Positions 1 through 8,852 of a stretch of 64,000 nt of DNA are shown one piece after another. The notes beneath the pieces were generated by a model. It was not told the DNA's origin. It did not search any database and worked only from the letters and a program-made list of their open reading frames with translations. A program made the position numbers and the translations under genes. The stretch comes from Collinsella sp. (GTDB lineage: Bacteria > Actinomycetota > Coriobacteriia > Coriobacteriales > Coriobacteriaceae): the NCBI GenBank assembly GCA_019425015.1, contig JAHYYJ010000009.1:61459-125458 (forward strand), written 5' to 3'. The number at the start of each line of letters is the position of its first letter. The first letter of the stretch is position 1.

Positions 1-259
1 GTACCGAAGGAGCCCCACTCGGCCGCGACGCGGAGGTTGCACCGCCCGCAAAGACATTCCCTCTTGCACGGCCGGTCTTTTTTGCCTTTTGTGACTGCTC
101 GTACAGAGCGGTAAACATCGCCGTCTCGCCCGGGGACACGCGCTTACCGGAACCGCCCTGTCCAGCGCCGCCCGGCGTGCCGGCCTTACCAGCCCCGTTC
201 GGACGCGGCGGAACTGCAGGACGGCCGCTATCGCTGCCCTTAAAGTGATTACCAGCCAT
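1..259 (-). CDS. Hypothetical protein, N-terminal part only
   Basis: An open frame on the minus strand starts with ATG at 259 and runs off the left edge of the window, so only about 86 residues are visible. A GAGGA ribosome-binding site lies seven bases upstream of the ATG. The visible part begins MAGNHFKGSDSGRP and is rich in Gly, Pro, Ala and Ser, which suggests a disordered N-terminal tail. No signal peptide or known domain can be seen in this part. I do not recognise the family; the function would be decided by the missing C-terminal portion. Confidence 0.6.
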   Translation of the reverse strand, partial: MAGNHFKGSDSGRPAVPPRPNGAGKAGTPGGAGQGGSGKRVSPGETAMFTALYEQSQKAKKTGRARGNVFAGGATSASRPSGAPSV

Positions 260-402
260 AAAGAAATCCTCGCAATTGAGTCGCAATGAAAAAGTCCATA
301 ACGTTACTAGTTTATGGCATTTTGAGCATCGACAGCTAAACTCCAGACACGGACATCAATTGGCGAAAATGTGGCACAACGCATTTTCCGTCTTGGCGCC
401 AG

Positions 403-1425
403 CTACACCGTCAAAAACACCATCGCGATAATCATGGCAAAGCCCGCCAGGTCGGTGGGCAAAAACACCGTTCCCAGCATAAGGGCGCTGGTGATGGTGG
501 CCGAAACCGGCTCCATGGTTCCAAGGAGGCTCGCGCGCACCGAGCCAATCTCCTTAACGCCCTGCATGTAGAACATATAGGCGAAGAACGACCCCACCAC
601 GATAAATATCGCGAGCGCGCCGACACCCGAGGGGCCGAGCGCCGGCATATGCGCCCACGGCTGGGTAAAGATACTCATCACGATTCCCGCCGAAAGCATG
701 GCCGAGCCCGTGACGACCGGGCTACCGTATTTGTTGAGGATTCCGGCAGGGATGATTGCTATGCAGGCACCGCCCACTGCGCACAAAAGGCCCGCGAGCA
801 GGCCCATCGGCGAGATGTTGAGCGTACTGGGGTCGCCGCCCGTGGCGATCAAAAACGTTCCGCCCAATGCGAGCAAAATACCCAGCGCCTCGCGCGTGCG
901 CGGCAGTCGATGCGCGGTGACGCAGGCATACCCCATGACGACCACCAGCTGCAGGCACTGGAAGACGGTCGCGGTGCCCGCGTTGGTCAGGCGCACGGCT
1001 GACAGATAGCAAAGCTGGTTGAACAGCAGACCAAAGATCGTAAACAGAATAAGCTGCTTGCGATCGGCAGGGGTGGTCCACAGCTCGATCAAGCGGTCGC
1101 GGTCTTTTCTGAGCACAACGAACATAAAGAGCAGGCCAGCGATAACTTGGCGCACGCTCATCAGCCAAAACGTCTCGATATGGCACACGTCAAAGAGGTA
1201 GCTGGCGCTGGTGCCAGAAAAACCCCAAAACGTACCGCCGGCAAACGCGGCGAGCGTACCCAGGGCCATCTTGCGCGCCTGGGCGTCGTTGAGGCGGTCG
1301 CGCCATGCGCGGCGGGTGCTGCGGCTCAGCTCGTCAGTCCCCTCGGGCACGATAAAATCAGACGCCGCCGTCATCGGTACCGAAGCCCTTTCACGTGCAC
1401 ACTGCGCCGAGCGCTCCTGTTCCAT
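403..1425 (-). CDS. EamA/DMT-family transporter
   Basis: The 340-residue protein has about ten hydrophobic segments after a polar N-terminus of some 50 residues, which is the layout of two EamA repeats in the drug/metabolite transporter superfamily. Such proteins export amino acids, nucleosides or other small metabolites through the cytoplasmic membrane. The segment AAFAGGTFWGFSGTSASYLF near residue 60 is a typical first EamA helix. The ATG at 1425 has a GGAG four bases upstream. It is the gene next to the SipW operon but is separated from it by about 125 bases, and nothing ties it to that operon. Substrate cannot be told from sequence. Confidence 0.85.
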   Translation of the reverse strand: MEQERSAQCARERASVPMTAASDFIVPEGTDELSRSTRRAWRDRLNDAQARKMALGTLAAFAGGTFWGFSGTSASYLFDVCHIETFWLMSVRQVIAGLLFMFVVLRKDRDRLIELWTTPADRKQLILFTIFGLLFNQLCYLSAVRLTNAGTATVFQCLQLVVVMGYACVTAHRLPRTREALGILLALGGTFLIATGGDPSTLNISPMGLLAGLLCAVGGACIAIIPAGILNKYGSPVVTGSAMLSAGIVMSIFTQPWAHMPALGPSGVGALAIFIVVGSFFAYMFYMQGVKEIGSVRASLLGTMEPVSATITSALMLGTVFLPTDLAGFAMIIAMVFLTV

Positions 1426-1550
1426 CCCACTCCCCCGAAATCAATTGGCAATAAAGCGTCCAAACTGTAGCACGAATATTGGTATGAAATAGCAGATGAT
1501 GCGGAGCATCTGCGAGCGTCCAAATTGCAGGGACGAAAGGCACCGATGAG

Positions 1551-2258
1551 CTATGCCGAGTGGTTGGAATCGTCTAGAACGCCGGGGGCGGCTTCCGCAC
1601 TTCCCTCAGCATGCTCGCCATCGTCCCGGTCCTTGGCGCTGTCCTGGCCCTCCTGCTCGCGGCGACGCTTTTCGCGAATCTGCTCCACGGCCGCGCGCAG
1701 GGCAGCCTCGTCCTCGGCACGTGCCACCTCTTGCGTGGTCTTGACCATATGGCGAATCTCGAGCACCAGCAGCACGATCAGCGGCACCACGATAAGCGGA
1801 AAGAACAGCAGCGGGTTGGTGAGCAGCGAGACCACCACGCCCAGCCCCGCCGAGACAAAGACCACGCGCCCCACCACGTCGGCGGCGGGCACGGCCGCGG
1901 CATCCTCGACCGGATTGGCATCGCCCTTGGTGCGGTAGATCGGGGCGCCGTCGGCGGCGGCCTCCACGGCAACGATGCGGTGCGTGTTGAGCGAACCCTC
2001 CAGCGCGTCATCGGACGAATGGAAGGTGATGATGTCGCCCACCTGATAGGCCTGACCGTCGCCGGTATCAACGACGATAAACGAGTGCACGGGAATCGCC
2101 GGCTCCATCGAACCGGTCAGCGTGCGCATAAAGCCATAGCCCATGATGGTGGGGATCTCGCCGGCGGGCGTGAACACCGTGCGCAGCAACACCACAAAGG
2201 CGACCAGGATCACCACGGTCGCCAGCACGTTGATCACGCGGAGCACGTGCTTCATCAC
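1551..2258 (-). CDS. sipW: SipW-type signal peptidase I (second copy)
   Basis: A 235-residue membrane signal peptidase of the SipW/ER type. An N-terminal membrane helix (about 7-28) is followed by the catalytic serine in TGSMEP (Ser50) and the histidine in LNTHRI (His93). This Ser/His pair replaces the Ser/Lys pair of ordinary bacterial enzymes. A second hydrophobic block lies near 150-175, followed by a charged, probably cytoplasmic tail. Known SipW enzymes process TasA-like matrix proteins. The start is a GTG at 2258, or the ATG three bases later, overlapping the stop of the upstream coiled-coil gene, so translation is probably coupled. It is the last gene of the operon that begins at 10585. 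A second SipW-like enzyme is encoded at 6255-7001. Confidence 0.88.
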   Translation of the reverse strand: MMKHVLRVINVLATVVILVAFVVLLRTVFTPAGEIPTIMGYGFMRTLTGSMEPAIPVHSFIVVDTGDGQAYQVGDIITFHSSDDALEGSLNTHRIVAVEAAADGAPIYRTKGDANPVEDAAAVPAADVVGRVVFVSAGLGVVVSLLTNPLLFFPLIVVPLIVLLVLEIRHMVKTTQEVARAEDEAALRAAVEQIREKRRREQEGQDSAKDRDDGEHAEGSAEAAPGVLDDSNHSA

Positions 2259-4501
2259 TTGTCGTCGTCCTTTGCGGAAGTCTCGGGGTCGGCAGCGACC
2301 TCGCCCTCGGTGGCATCCGCCGCAGAAGCGCCATCCTCGTCAGGCGCGGCGACCACGCCCTCGCCAGCCTCGCCGCGCAAGCGGGCCAGCAGATAGCGCG
2401 ACAGGCTGTTGCCCTCGGCACGGCGCTCGGCGCGGGCGCGATCGCGCTCGGCCTGTTCCAGCTCGTGCGCCAACGAGGCCAAGCGCTGCTGCATCTCCGC
2501 GCGGGCGGCCTCGACCTCGCGCTCGCAAGCGGCACGGACGGCGACGACTTCCTGCTCGATGCGCTCCCCTGCCGCACGCTCGGCTGCGGCGATACGCTCG
2601 TCGGCGTCGGCACGGGCGTCCTCGGCGGCACGCGTCGCGGCATCGCGCTCGGCAGCGGCGGCGGCGACCTTCTCGCCGGCATCCACCGCGGCCTGCTCCA
2701 CGGCAGAATCGGCGGCCGCGTGGGCGGCATCGATCGCGGCATCGGCAGCCTGCTGAGCGGCGGAAACCTTCTCCTCGGCCGCAGCAACGGTGTCGGCAAG
2801 CGCCTGCTCCGCTGCTGCCGCGGCGGCATCTGCCGCCTCCTGCGCGGCACAGGCATCGCGCTCGGCCGTCAGCTGCACTTCCTCAATCTGCAGCTGAGCG
2901 GCGTCCAGCTTGGCATGCAGCTCGGCAACCTCCTTGGCGCACACCTCGCGCACGCCGGCAAGCTCAGCCGCGGCGGCATCCTTGGCATCTTGCAGCTCGG
3001 CGGCATCGGCTTCCGTCTTGGCAGCCAGGGCCGCAGCAGCGTCGCTCTTGACCTGTGCGACCTGCTCGGCGGCTGCCTGCTCGGCGGCGGCAACCTTGGC
3101 ATCGGCATCGGCACGGGCAGCCGCAACCTCGGCATCGGCCTCGGCGCGCATCTGCTCAAGCTGGGCAGCTGCGGTTGAGCGCGCCTCAGCGGCAGCATCC
3201 TCGGCAGCCTTCTTGCCCGCCTCGACATCCTCCAGCGAACCTTGCAGCTCCTCAACATCAGCCTCGGCCATCTGCGCGCGTTGCGTCAGCGCCAGCTCGC
3301 GCGTCTTGGCCTCGTCCAGCTCGTCGGCCAAATCATCGCGCTCGTCGGTCAGCGCATGTGCCTGAACCTTCCAGGACGTAAGCTGCCCCTGCAGCTCCTC
3401 AATCTGCTCGCGGGCCTCGGTCAGCGCCTGCTCCGCATCGATCTGGGCCTGCGTGACCTCCTCCACAAACACGCGGCGGACCTCGACATCGGGCAGGTCG
3501 GGGCTATCGACCTGCACCTCCTTGATCTCCTTAATAAACTTAGGCGCCACCGGCGCGTGTTGCACGCTCTCGAGCTCCTGCAGGTTGCGCTCGTCATCGG
3601 TCAGGCTCTTAAAGACGGTGTAGTTGTTGATGAGGTTGGTGTACATCTGCACCATGTACTCGTCATCGAACGCCAGCGCCTGCTGCTGCACGTCGATGTT
3701 GTAGCCCACCTTGTCGTAGCGCTCCATAAACTGCCACAGCTGGTAGCACTTGCGGTAGTTGGGGTCTTTCATGATGAGGTTGGTGCGCTGAATGGGACTA
3801 CGGACCGCGCTGCACCCGTTCATTATCTGGCAAAACGACGCGCCGCGCAGCGCCATGACCAGACGGCGCACGCGGTCGATGCGCATAAAGACATCCATGT
3901 TGTCGGCATCGTTCTCGGCAAAGCTCTGACGGTTTTTGACCGTCATCTCGACGTTGTACTCGATCTCTTCGTACGCATCGTCGATCTTACTGTGCATCTT
4001 AAAGCGGTTGCGGATCTCGTTGCCCGTCGACCAAAAGATCACGTCGGTGCGCTTGTCCACAAACGTCAGCAGGCGCTGAATCAGGTGGTAGATAAAGCGG
4101 TTCTCGTACAGGTCGTACGTCTCGACGGTATTGACGTTGAGGATGCGCGTGGGGTGAACGCCGCCATCGTCGCTCGGCGCCAAGAACTGTGTGTTCTGGC
4201 TCAGGTGACGGACACTGTCGGCGCTGATCTTTTTGGCAAGCGAGACCGGCACCACCTCTTCCTCGGTGGTGATAAAGCGGCGCGGCTTTTCGATAATGGT
4301 GTTGATGGCGTCGAGCGAGTCCTCGATCATGCTGATCCATTCCTCGTCCACCACCTTGACGAGCTCCTCGCGCTGCTGCTCGATCGTGATGCCCGAGGCC
4401 TGAGCCATCTCAAACAGATAGCGAAAGTAGCGGCTGTCCTCCTGGATGGGCTCCATCTGCTCGGAGAAGCTGGTATAGAGGTCCTGAATGGTCTCGGACA
4501 T
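2255..4501 (-). CDS. DUF2357-like protein with long C-terminal coiled coil
   Basis: A 748-residue protein. The N-terminal 330 residues carry the pattern TYDLYENRFIYHLIQRLL near residue 130, which resembles the DUF2357 region found in McrC-like partners of McrB-type ATPases. From about residue 345 to 690 the sequence is almost pure Ala/Glu/Lys/Arg/Gln heptads, predicting a very long coiled coil. The PD-(D/E)xK nuclease usually found in DUF2357 proteins is not visible; the tail is acidic. No signal peptide or membrane helix is seen, so it is probably cytoplasmic. The ATG at 4501 has a GGAG six bases upstream. It follows the McrB-like ATPase gene and overlaps a signal peptidase gene, which suggests a role in matrix secretion or assembly rather than restriction. 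The DUF2357 assignment is by eye. Confidence 0.7.
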   Translation of the reverse strand: MSETIQDLYTSFSEQMEPIQEDSRYFRYLFEMAQASGITIEQQREELVKVVDEEWISMIEDSLDAINTIIEKPRRFITTEEEVVPVSLAKKISADSVRHLSQNTQFLAPSDDGGVHPTRILNVNTVETYDLYENRFIYHLIQRLLTFVDKRTDVIFWSTGNEIRNRFKMHSKIDDAYEEIEYNVEMTVKNRQSFAENDADNMDVFMRIDRVRRLVMALRGASFCQIMNGCSAVRSPIQRTNLIMKDPNYRKCYQLWQFMERYDKVGYNIDVQQQALAFDDEYMVQMYTNLINNYTVFKSLTDDERNLQELESVQHAPVAPKFIKEIKEVQVDSPDLPDVEVRRVFVEEVTQAQIDAEQALTEAREQIEELQGQLTSWKVQAHALTDERDDLADELDEAKTRELALTQRAQMAEADVEELQGSLEDVEAGKKAAEDAAAEARSTAAAQLEQMRAEADAEVAAARADADAKVAAAEQAAAEQVAQVKSDAAAALAAKTEADAAELQDAKDAAAAELAGVREVCAKEVAELHAKLDAAQLQIEEVQLTAERDACAAQEAADAAAAAAEQALADTVAAAEEKVSAAQQAADAAIDAAHAAADSAVEQAAVDAGEKVAAAAAERDAATRAAEDARADADERIAAAERAAGERIEQEVVAVRAACEREVEAARAEMQQRLASLAHELEQAERDRARAERRAEGNSLSRYLLARLRGEAGEGVVAAPDEDGASAADATEGEVAADPETSAKDDDK

Positions 4502-4536
4502 GGGTTACTCCATAGGTTGGATCGATCGGAAAGGGA

Positions 4537-4559
4537 CGGGGCGACATCACATCGCCCCG
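4537..4559 (-). terminator. Intra-operon GC hairpin, possible attenuator
   Basis: The arms CGGGGCGA and TCGCCCCG flank a seven-base loop between the ATPase stop and the start of the coiled-coil gene. On the minus strand only a short CCCTTT run follows, so it is more likely a partial terminator or an RNA-stability hairpin than a full stop to the operon. Confidence 0.45.
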
Positions 4560-4570
4560 CGCTTACGACA

Positions 4571-6262
4571 TTAGTAGAAGTTCTGGATCCGCTGCAGATA
4601 CATGACGGAATCGGGCAGGCCGCCCTCGCCAAAGGTCTTCTCGATGTACTCGATCAGGCCCTTCATCTCGTCGCGCACAAAGCTCACGTTCATGGACTCA
4701 AACTTCTTAAGCACCTTGCGGGCGATGATGTAGTCCATGCCGCCCAGCTCGGTGCCGCCGCACGCCACGTACACGGGGATAAAGTCGTACATCTGCTTGA
4801 TGATACGGTTACCAAAGGCCAGCTTAAAGCGGGTCTGCAGGTACTGGTCCAGCTTGTGCATCTTCTGGAGCAGCTCCTCGTCGATCACATACTCGACCCT
4901 GGCCTTTTGGAATAGATACTGCAGGTGGTCGGCCGTCACGTGCACGCGCTCGTGCGGCTCGCACTCAAATGCGTCGGCACGCTCGTTGAGCTCGATGGGG
5001 ATCGCGCGGTCGTACACCTTGTCCGTGATGGTAAAGGTTGAGTCATCGTTGTTGGCCGTGCCGATAAACCACAGGCTGTCGGGAATGGTGAGCTTGCCGT
5101 CGTGCAGGCCCTTGGGGTCGGCGGCCCACTGGGTAGGCACCAGATCGAGCACCCACTCGTCGTGGCTGGGCATCTCGAGCACCGACAGGATCTCGGCAAA
5201 GTAGTACTCCACGCGAGCGAGGTTCATCTCGTCGAGCACGATTATAGACGGGTCCTGGCGAAGGCCCGCCTCGTACACGGCGCGGAGGAACTCGGTCTCG
5301 TTAAAGCGCTTGGAAAACTCGTTAAAGTAGCCCAGCACCTCGGTGCGATCGCGAAAGCTCGGCTGCACCGACACGATGGTCGCGGGGTTGTCCAGGTAAC
5401 GGCTAAAGCTGTAGGGCAGCGACGTCTTACCGGTACCCGAGATGCCCTCCAGGATCAGCAGCTTGGAGGCGGCCATGCCGGCCACAAAGCGGCGGATGAT
5501 CTCGGGCGTGTAGTAGAGCTTCATCTGGCTGCAGGCGAACGCGCGGAAGCTGTCGACAAAGTCCTCCAGCGAGATGGCATCGTCGTAGGCCGGCGATTCC
5601 CAGTCGCGGTACTTAAGGTCCACAAGGGACAACTTGGGGAAGCGGTTGGCCTGCGCAATCTCTTTTTCCTCGGCTAGGGTCTTGGCCTCGACAGTTGCCT
5701 TGGCCATGGCGGCTGCGGCGTCCTTGACGCCCGCGCCATCGAGCGCGAGCGACGCGTTGCCCGACACCACGGCAGCCGTGGCGCCCTCGCCCGCAGGCGC
5801 GCCCGCGGCGGCGCCCACCACGTTGCTCACCGTGGGCAGGTGGTCGTCGGCCAGGGCCGAGGCGCCCACGTACGGAATCTGCTTGGTGCCGCCCATGGCA
5901 TTGACCTTGAGCGCCAGCAGCTTGTTCTTCTCGTCCATGAGGTCGAGCACCTGCTTGTTCAGGCGGCCGATCTCGCGATAGAGCGCCTTGTTGGACGTGT
6001 CGTCGCGATGCAGGCGGCGGTTGATGCGGTAGCGGTGCACCAGAATGGCCACGATCAGCACGGGGACCGCGATGAGCATGGCAAACAGGATGACCGCGCC
6101 GATCTTGCCCACCAGGTCAAACGTGGTGAAGTAGGTCATAAAGATGTTGAAGTACTCAACCCAGCCAAACACCAGCAGGTTAAGGATGGAGCTCACAACG
6201 GCAACGACGTTGTAGACAACCTTTGCCAGCAGCTCCCAGGCAAATCCCAGAAACTCACTCAC
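4571..6262 (-). CDS. Membrane-anchored McrB-like AAA+ ATPase
   Basis: A 563-residue protein. Two or three membrane segments occupy residues 5-35 and 53-76, followed by a short helical stretch (84-120), an Ala/Gly-rich linker and an AAA+ domain. Walker A is GISGTGKTS (273-281), Walker B is IIVLDE ending at Glu345, sensor 1 is in FIGTANND (about 399-406), and Arg419 is a candidate arginine finger. This motif set resembles the MoxR/McrB clade. The GTG start at 6262 is preceded by AGGAGG nine bases upstream and overlaps the stop of the upstream sipW gene by eight bases. The N-terminal membrane anchor and the location among SipW and matrix genes are unlike a normal McrB. A motor or chaperone role at the membrane is inference. 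Confidence 0.8.
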   Translation of the reverse strand: MSEFLGFAWELLAKVVYNVVAVVSSILNLLVFGWVEYFNIFMTYFTTFDLVGKIGAVILFAMLIAVPVLIVAILVHRYRINRRLHRDDTSNKALYREIGRLNKQVLDLMDEKNKLLALKVNAMGGTKQIPYVGASALADDHLPTVSNVVGAAAGAPAGEGATAAVVSGNASLALDGAGVKDAAAAMAKATVEAKTLAEEKEIAQANRFPKLSLVDLKYRDWESPAYDDAISLEDFVDSFRAFACSQMKLYYTPEIIRRFVAGMAASKLLILEGISGTGKTSLPYSFSRYLDNPATIVSVQPSFRDRTEVLGYFNEFSKRFNETEFLRAVYEAGLRQDPSIIVLDEMNLARVEYYFAEILSVLEMPSHDEWVLDLVPTQWAADPKGLHDGKLTIPDSLWFIGTANNDDSTFTITDKVYDRAIPIELNERADAFECEPHERVHVTADHLQYLFQKARVEYVIDEELLQKMHKLDQYLQTRFKLAFGNRIIKQMYDFIPVYVACGGTELGGMDYIIARKVLKKFESMNVSFVRDEMKGLIEYIEKTFGEGGLPDSVMYLQRIQNFY

Positions 6263-7001
6263 CGTCGGTACCCTCCTGCTTGGTCGCGTTCATCGCCGCC
6301 TCGGCCTCGGCCTTCAGACGACGGGCTTCCTCGAGTTTGGCCTCGGCCTGGGCAAGCTGCTCGGCGGCGTTATCGGCCGTGACGGTAGTGTCACCCTTGC
6401 CCTCGGCGTCCACGATGGCAGCCGCGGCGGCCAGGCGGTCCTCCTCGGCCATAGCGCGCTTGAGGTTCATGCCCACCACGATGAGGTGATACACCTGGTA
6501 GATAAAGAACAGCAGCATGGGCAGCACGATCACAACGAGGAAGCCCATGGAGCTGGACAGGAAGTCCATGACCTTGCCCATCTGCGGCAGCGCGAACACG
6601 TACTTGCCCACGATATCGCCGTCGCTGATGATGTGCGTATCGGCCACGTCGTTGTTATCGCCCTTGGTGGTAAAGCTGCGCATGCCGTTGACCTCGTCGA
6701 TGGCGGCGATGCGGTGCGTGTTGAGCGCGTACTCGTTGTCGATGATGGTATGGAACGTCACGATGTCGCCCACCTCGAGCTTGGAGGTGTCGCACTTTTT
6801 GATGAAGATGAGGTCGCCCTTGTTAAACGTGGGAGCCATGGAGTCGGACTGCACGGCGAGCGGGGTGAAGCCGGCGATGTCCGAGACGCTGCCGTCCTCG
6901 CGCGTGGCGAGCGTGGTAAACGCATACAGGGCCGCCACCAGGATGATGATCCACATGACAACGCTCAGCGCGATGGATGCGACTTTTTTAACAGATTGCA
7001 T
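6255..7001 (-). CDS. sipW: SipW-type signal peptidase I (first copy)
   Basis: A 248-residue signal peptidase. A membrane helix spans about 8-30, the catalytic serine is in QSDSMAP (Ser54), and the partner histidine is in LNTHRI (His96). These residues define the SipW/ER-type Ser/His class. A second membrane segment lies near 150-175 and is followed by an Ala/Glu-rich helical tail. The ATG at 7001 has an AAGGGA four bases upstream. The gene follows four matrix-like genes whose signal peptides carry the A-T-[FY]-A-W-[FY] motif recognised by SipW enzymes, so these are its probable substrates. It overlaps the ATPase gene by eight bases, indicating one transcript. Confidence 0.9.
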   Translation of the reverse strand: MQSVKKVASIALSVVMWIIILVAALYAFTTLATREDGSVSDIAGFTPLAVQSDSMAPTFNKGDLIFIKKCDTSKLEVGDIVTFHTIIDNEYALNTHRIAAIDEVNGMRSFTTKGDNNDVADTHIISDGDIVGKYVFALPQMGKVMDFLSSSMGFLVVIVLPMLLFFIYQVYHLIVVGMNLKRAMAEEDRLAAAAAIVDAEGKGDTTVTADNAAEQLAQAEAKLEEARRLKAEAEAAMNATKQEGTDGE

Positions 7002-7061
7002 GATGTCCCTTACTACCGTGTCTGTCTAGGTCGTGCGCGGCCCGATGGCCGCCGTGCGTAT

Positions 7062-7859
7062 CTACTGTTCCTCGATGCCCTCAAAGCGCATCGAAACCGA
7101 ATAGTTAGCTCCCTTTAGCATATTAGTGCAATTTGGGTCCGTTCCCTCGAGCCATATGCGAACGGTTACCGGCTTGTCCGTTTCTGTCATCAGGTCGAAC
7201 ATGTCGCTGGCCGCGTTCGCTACTCCCGAGTCGAGCCCAAAGACGGTGGCCGAACCGGACGAGCCCCCGCCTCCGTTGGGGTTGTAGACCCAGGTGTGGC
7301 CGTCGGCGGTAAAGCTCATGCGCATGGCACTGGCCATGCCCTGTGTGTCGGAGCTAAACCGCGTGCCGGACACGCCGCCGTCGCCGTCCTGCCCGGTTAG
7401 GCGGACGCGCAGGTCCGTGCTGCTCATAAAGTGCAGCGTGAACTCCAAGTAGGCGCCGGTCGCGGGATCGGCGGTGGAGCCGTCCTCGAAGGTAAAAGTC
7501 TGGTAGTCGCTCGTGGTGACGGGCTTGAGCCTGGATGCATCGATGTCCACGCCCTTTTCGCTGGCGATGCGTGCCGAGATCTGGTCGAAGCCCAGGCTGT
7601 GCACGTACTCTTCGAACGCGGCATGCTCGTCTAGGTCAAAGCGCAGCGAGCCGTCGGCGTTGGCGTCGATCATGAGCATGCGGGTTTTGGCGCTATCGGC
7701 GATGGAGAACCAGGCGAACGTTGCCATGGCTATCGCCACCAGCGCAAACAGCACCAGCACCACGGTGGTAGTGAGCTTGCGGCGCAGGTCGATATCGGTG
7801 GGCGCGGCAACCGGAGCGCCGGTGGTCGGGCGGCGGTTGTCGGGCGTGACGTGTGCCAT
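7062..7859 (-). CDS. SipW-dependent matrix-like surface protein
   Basis: A 265-residue secreted protein with a hydrophobic segment at about 31-48 ending in MATFAWF (45-51), the hallmark of SipW-cognate signal peptides as in TasA, camelysin and BsaA. The mature part is Asp/Gly/Ser/Thr-rich and probably beta-sheet. The C-terminal signature VRIWLEGTDPNCTN is shared with the neighbouring paralogues. The ATG at 7859 follows GGTGAG. The gene starts three bases after the upstream stop. By family analogy it would form part of an extracellular fibre or biofilm matrix; whether it polymerises is not known from sequence. Confidence 0.82.
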   Translation of the reverse strand: MAHVTPDNRRPTTGAPVAAPTDIDLRRKLTTTVVLVLFALVAIAMATFAWFSIADSAKTRMLMIDANADGSLRFDLDEHAAFEEYVHSLGFDQISARIASEKGVDIDASRLKPVTTSDYQTFTFEDGSTADPATGAYLEFTLHFMSSTDLRVRLTGQDGDGGVSGTRFSSDTQGMASAMRMSFTADGHTWVYNPNGGGGSSGSATVFGLDSGVANAASDMFDLMTETDKPVTVRIWLEGTDPNCTNMLKGANYSVSMRFEGIEEQ

Positions 7860-7861
7860 TG

Positions 7862-8839
7862 CTACTCACCGTCCAAGGTCGCAAAGAGCGCCAGGTGCAA
7901 GGTGCCCGGATCTTGATAGAGATAGTCGGCGCTATCGGGATCGGTGCCCTCGATGTAGTAATAGATATCCAAACGATAGGTCTGGTCAAGCCCCAGCGTG
8001 GCAAGCGTGTTTTGCGGACGCGCGGCCGTCTCGCTCGTGTCCAGCGTAAAGGTGGCCGGGTCCTGCGTCACGTTGGCGCCGCAGGTGAGCTGACCGTTTT
8101 GCCAGCCCAGGAGCATGCCCTCGGTGTAGCCCGCCAGGCCTGCAGGGGCAGTCGCCGGGTGCTCGGCGCGGTGACCACTATCGGAGCCGTCGAGTTCAAA
8201 GATGTTGGTGGCAAGCACCTGGTTGCCGCTCGAGATCTTTATGCCCACGCGGGCCGCGCGCAGCAGCTCGGCATCGGCGCCCTGCGGGACCAGCGATTCG
8301 GCCAGATACAAGCTGACCTTACCCTTTACTTTGCTGGCGCCCGTTCCGGTAATGGTGGGTCGCAGATTGATCCAACCGTGGTAGAACGCGGAACCGTTGT
8401 CTTTTGCCTGCTCAAACACCGTGGCATCGCCGGCGGAGTTGTTTTGCGCGCAGGCAGCAAAGCCGTTGAGGTCAAAGGTCGAGACCGGGTAGAGCGTCAC
8501 GGCGCCGGCCGCGTTGGAAGTCAGGGAAACATCGCCCCGCTGCGACCAGCTGCCGCGATCGGCGTCGCCCAGCTCCAGCACCAGCTTGGACGTGTCGCTG
8601 TGCACGCTCACCGAATTGGTGTTGACCTTCATGTTGTTGGTAAACCAGGCGTAGGTCGCGGTGCCCAAGGTGGCGGCGAGCGCCACCATAACGAGCGCGA
8701 TGTAGGCACGCGCGTGGCGGGCGTGGCGGCGGGCGGTGGTTGCGGGCTCAGTGGGCTCGAAGGCGGCGGTTGCCGCCGTGTTGACGCGCGCCGTCTCTGC
8801 CTCGCTGCCGTCTAGCTGCATCTGCTTCTTATCTTGCAT
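7862..8839 (-). CDS. SipW-dependent matrix-like surface protein
   Basis: A 325-residue protein, starting at the ATG at 8839 (MQDKKQM) rather than at an upstream codon that would run into the neighbouring gene. The N-terminal 44 residues are polar and probably cytoplasmic. A membrane segment (45-60) follows, ending in TATYAWF (60-66), the SipW cleavage context. The mature domain has repeated beta-strand-like stretches. The C-terminal signature IYYYIEGTDPDSADY has Ser where most paralogues have Cys, so any disulfide or metal site there is lost in this copy. It lies 13 bases from the gene upstream and three bases from the one downstream. Confidence 0.82.
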   Translation of the reverse strand: MQDKKQMQLDGSEAETARVNTAATAAFEPTEPATTARRHARHARAYIALVMVALAATLGTATYAWFTNNMKVNTNSVSVHSDTSKLVLELGDADRGSWSQRGDVSLTSNAAGAVTLYPVSTFDLNGFAACAQNNSAGDATVFEQAKDNGSAFYHGWINLRPTITGTGASKVKGKVSLYLAESLVPQGADAELLRAARVGIKISSGNQVLATNIFELDGSDSGHRAEHPATAPAGLAGYTEGMLLGWQNGQLTCGANVTQDPATFTLDTSETAARPQNTLATLGLDQTYRLDIYYYIEGTDPDSADYLYQDPGTLHLALFATLDGE

Positions 8840-8852
8840 GCCACTCGCCCCC

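Noticed and set aside
3242..4915. A 557-codon plus-strand open frame opposite the coiled-coil and ATPase genes
   Set aside because: It crosses the gap between two genes on the other strand and is rich in Leu/His/Val without domains; it is a codon-bias shadow.
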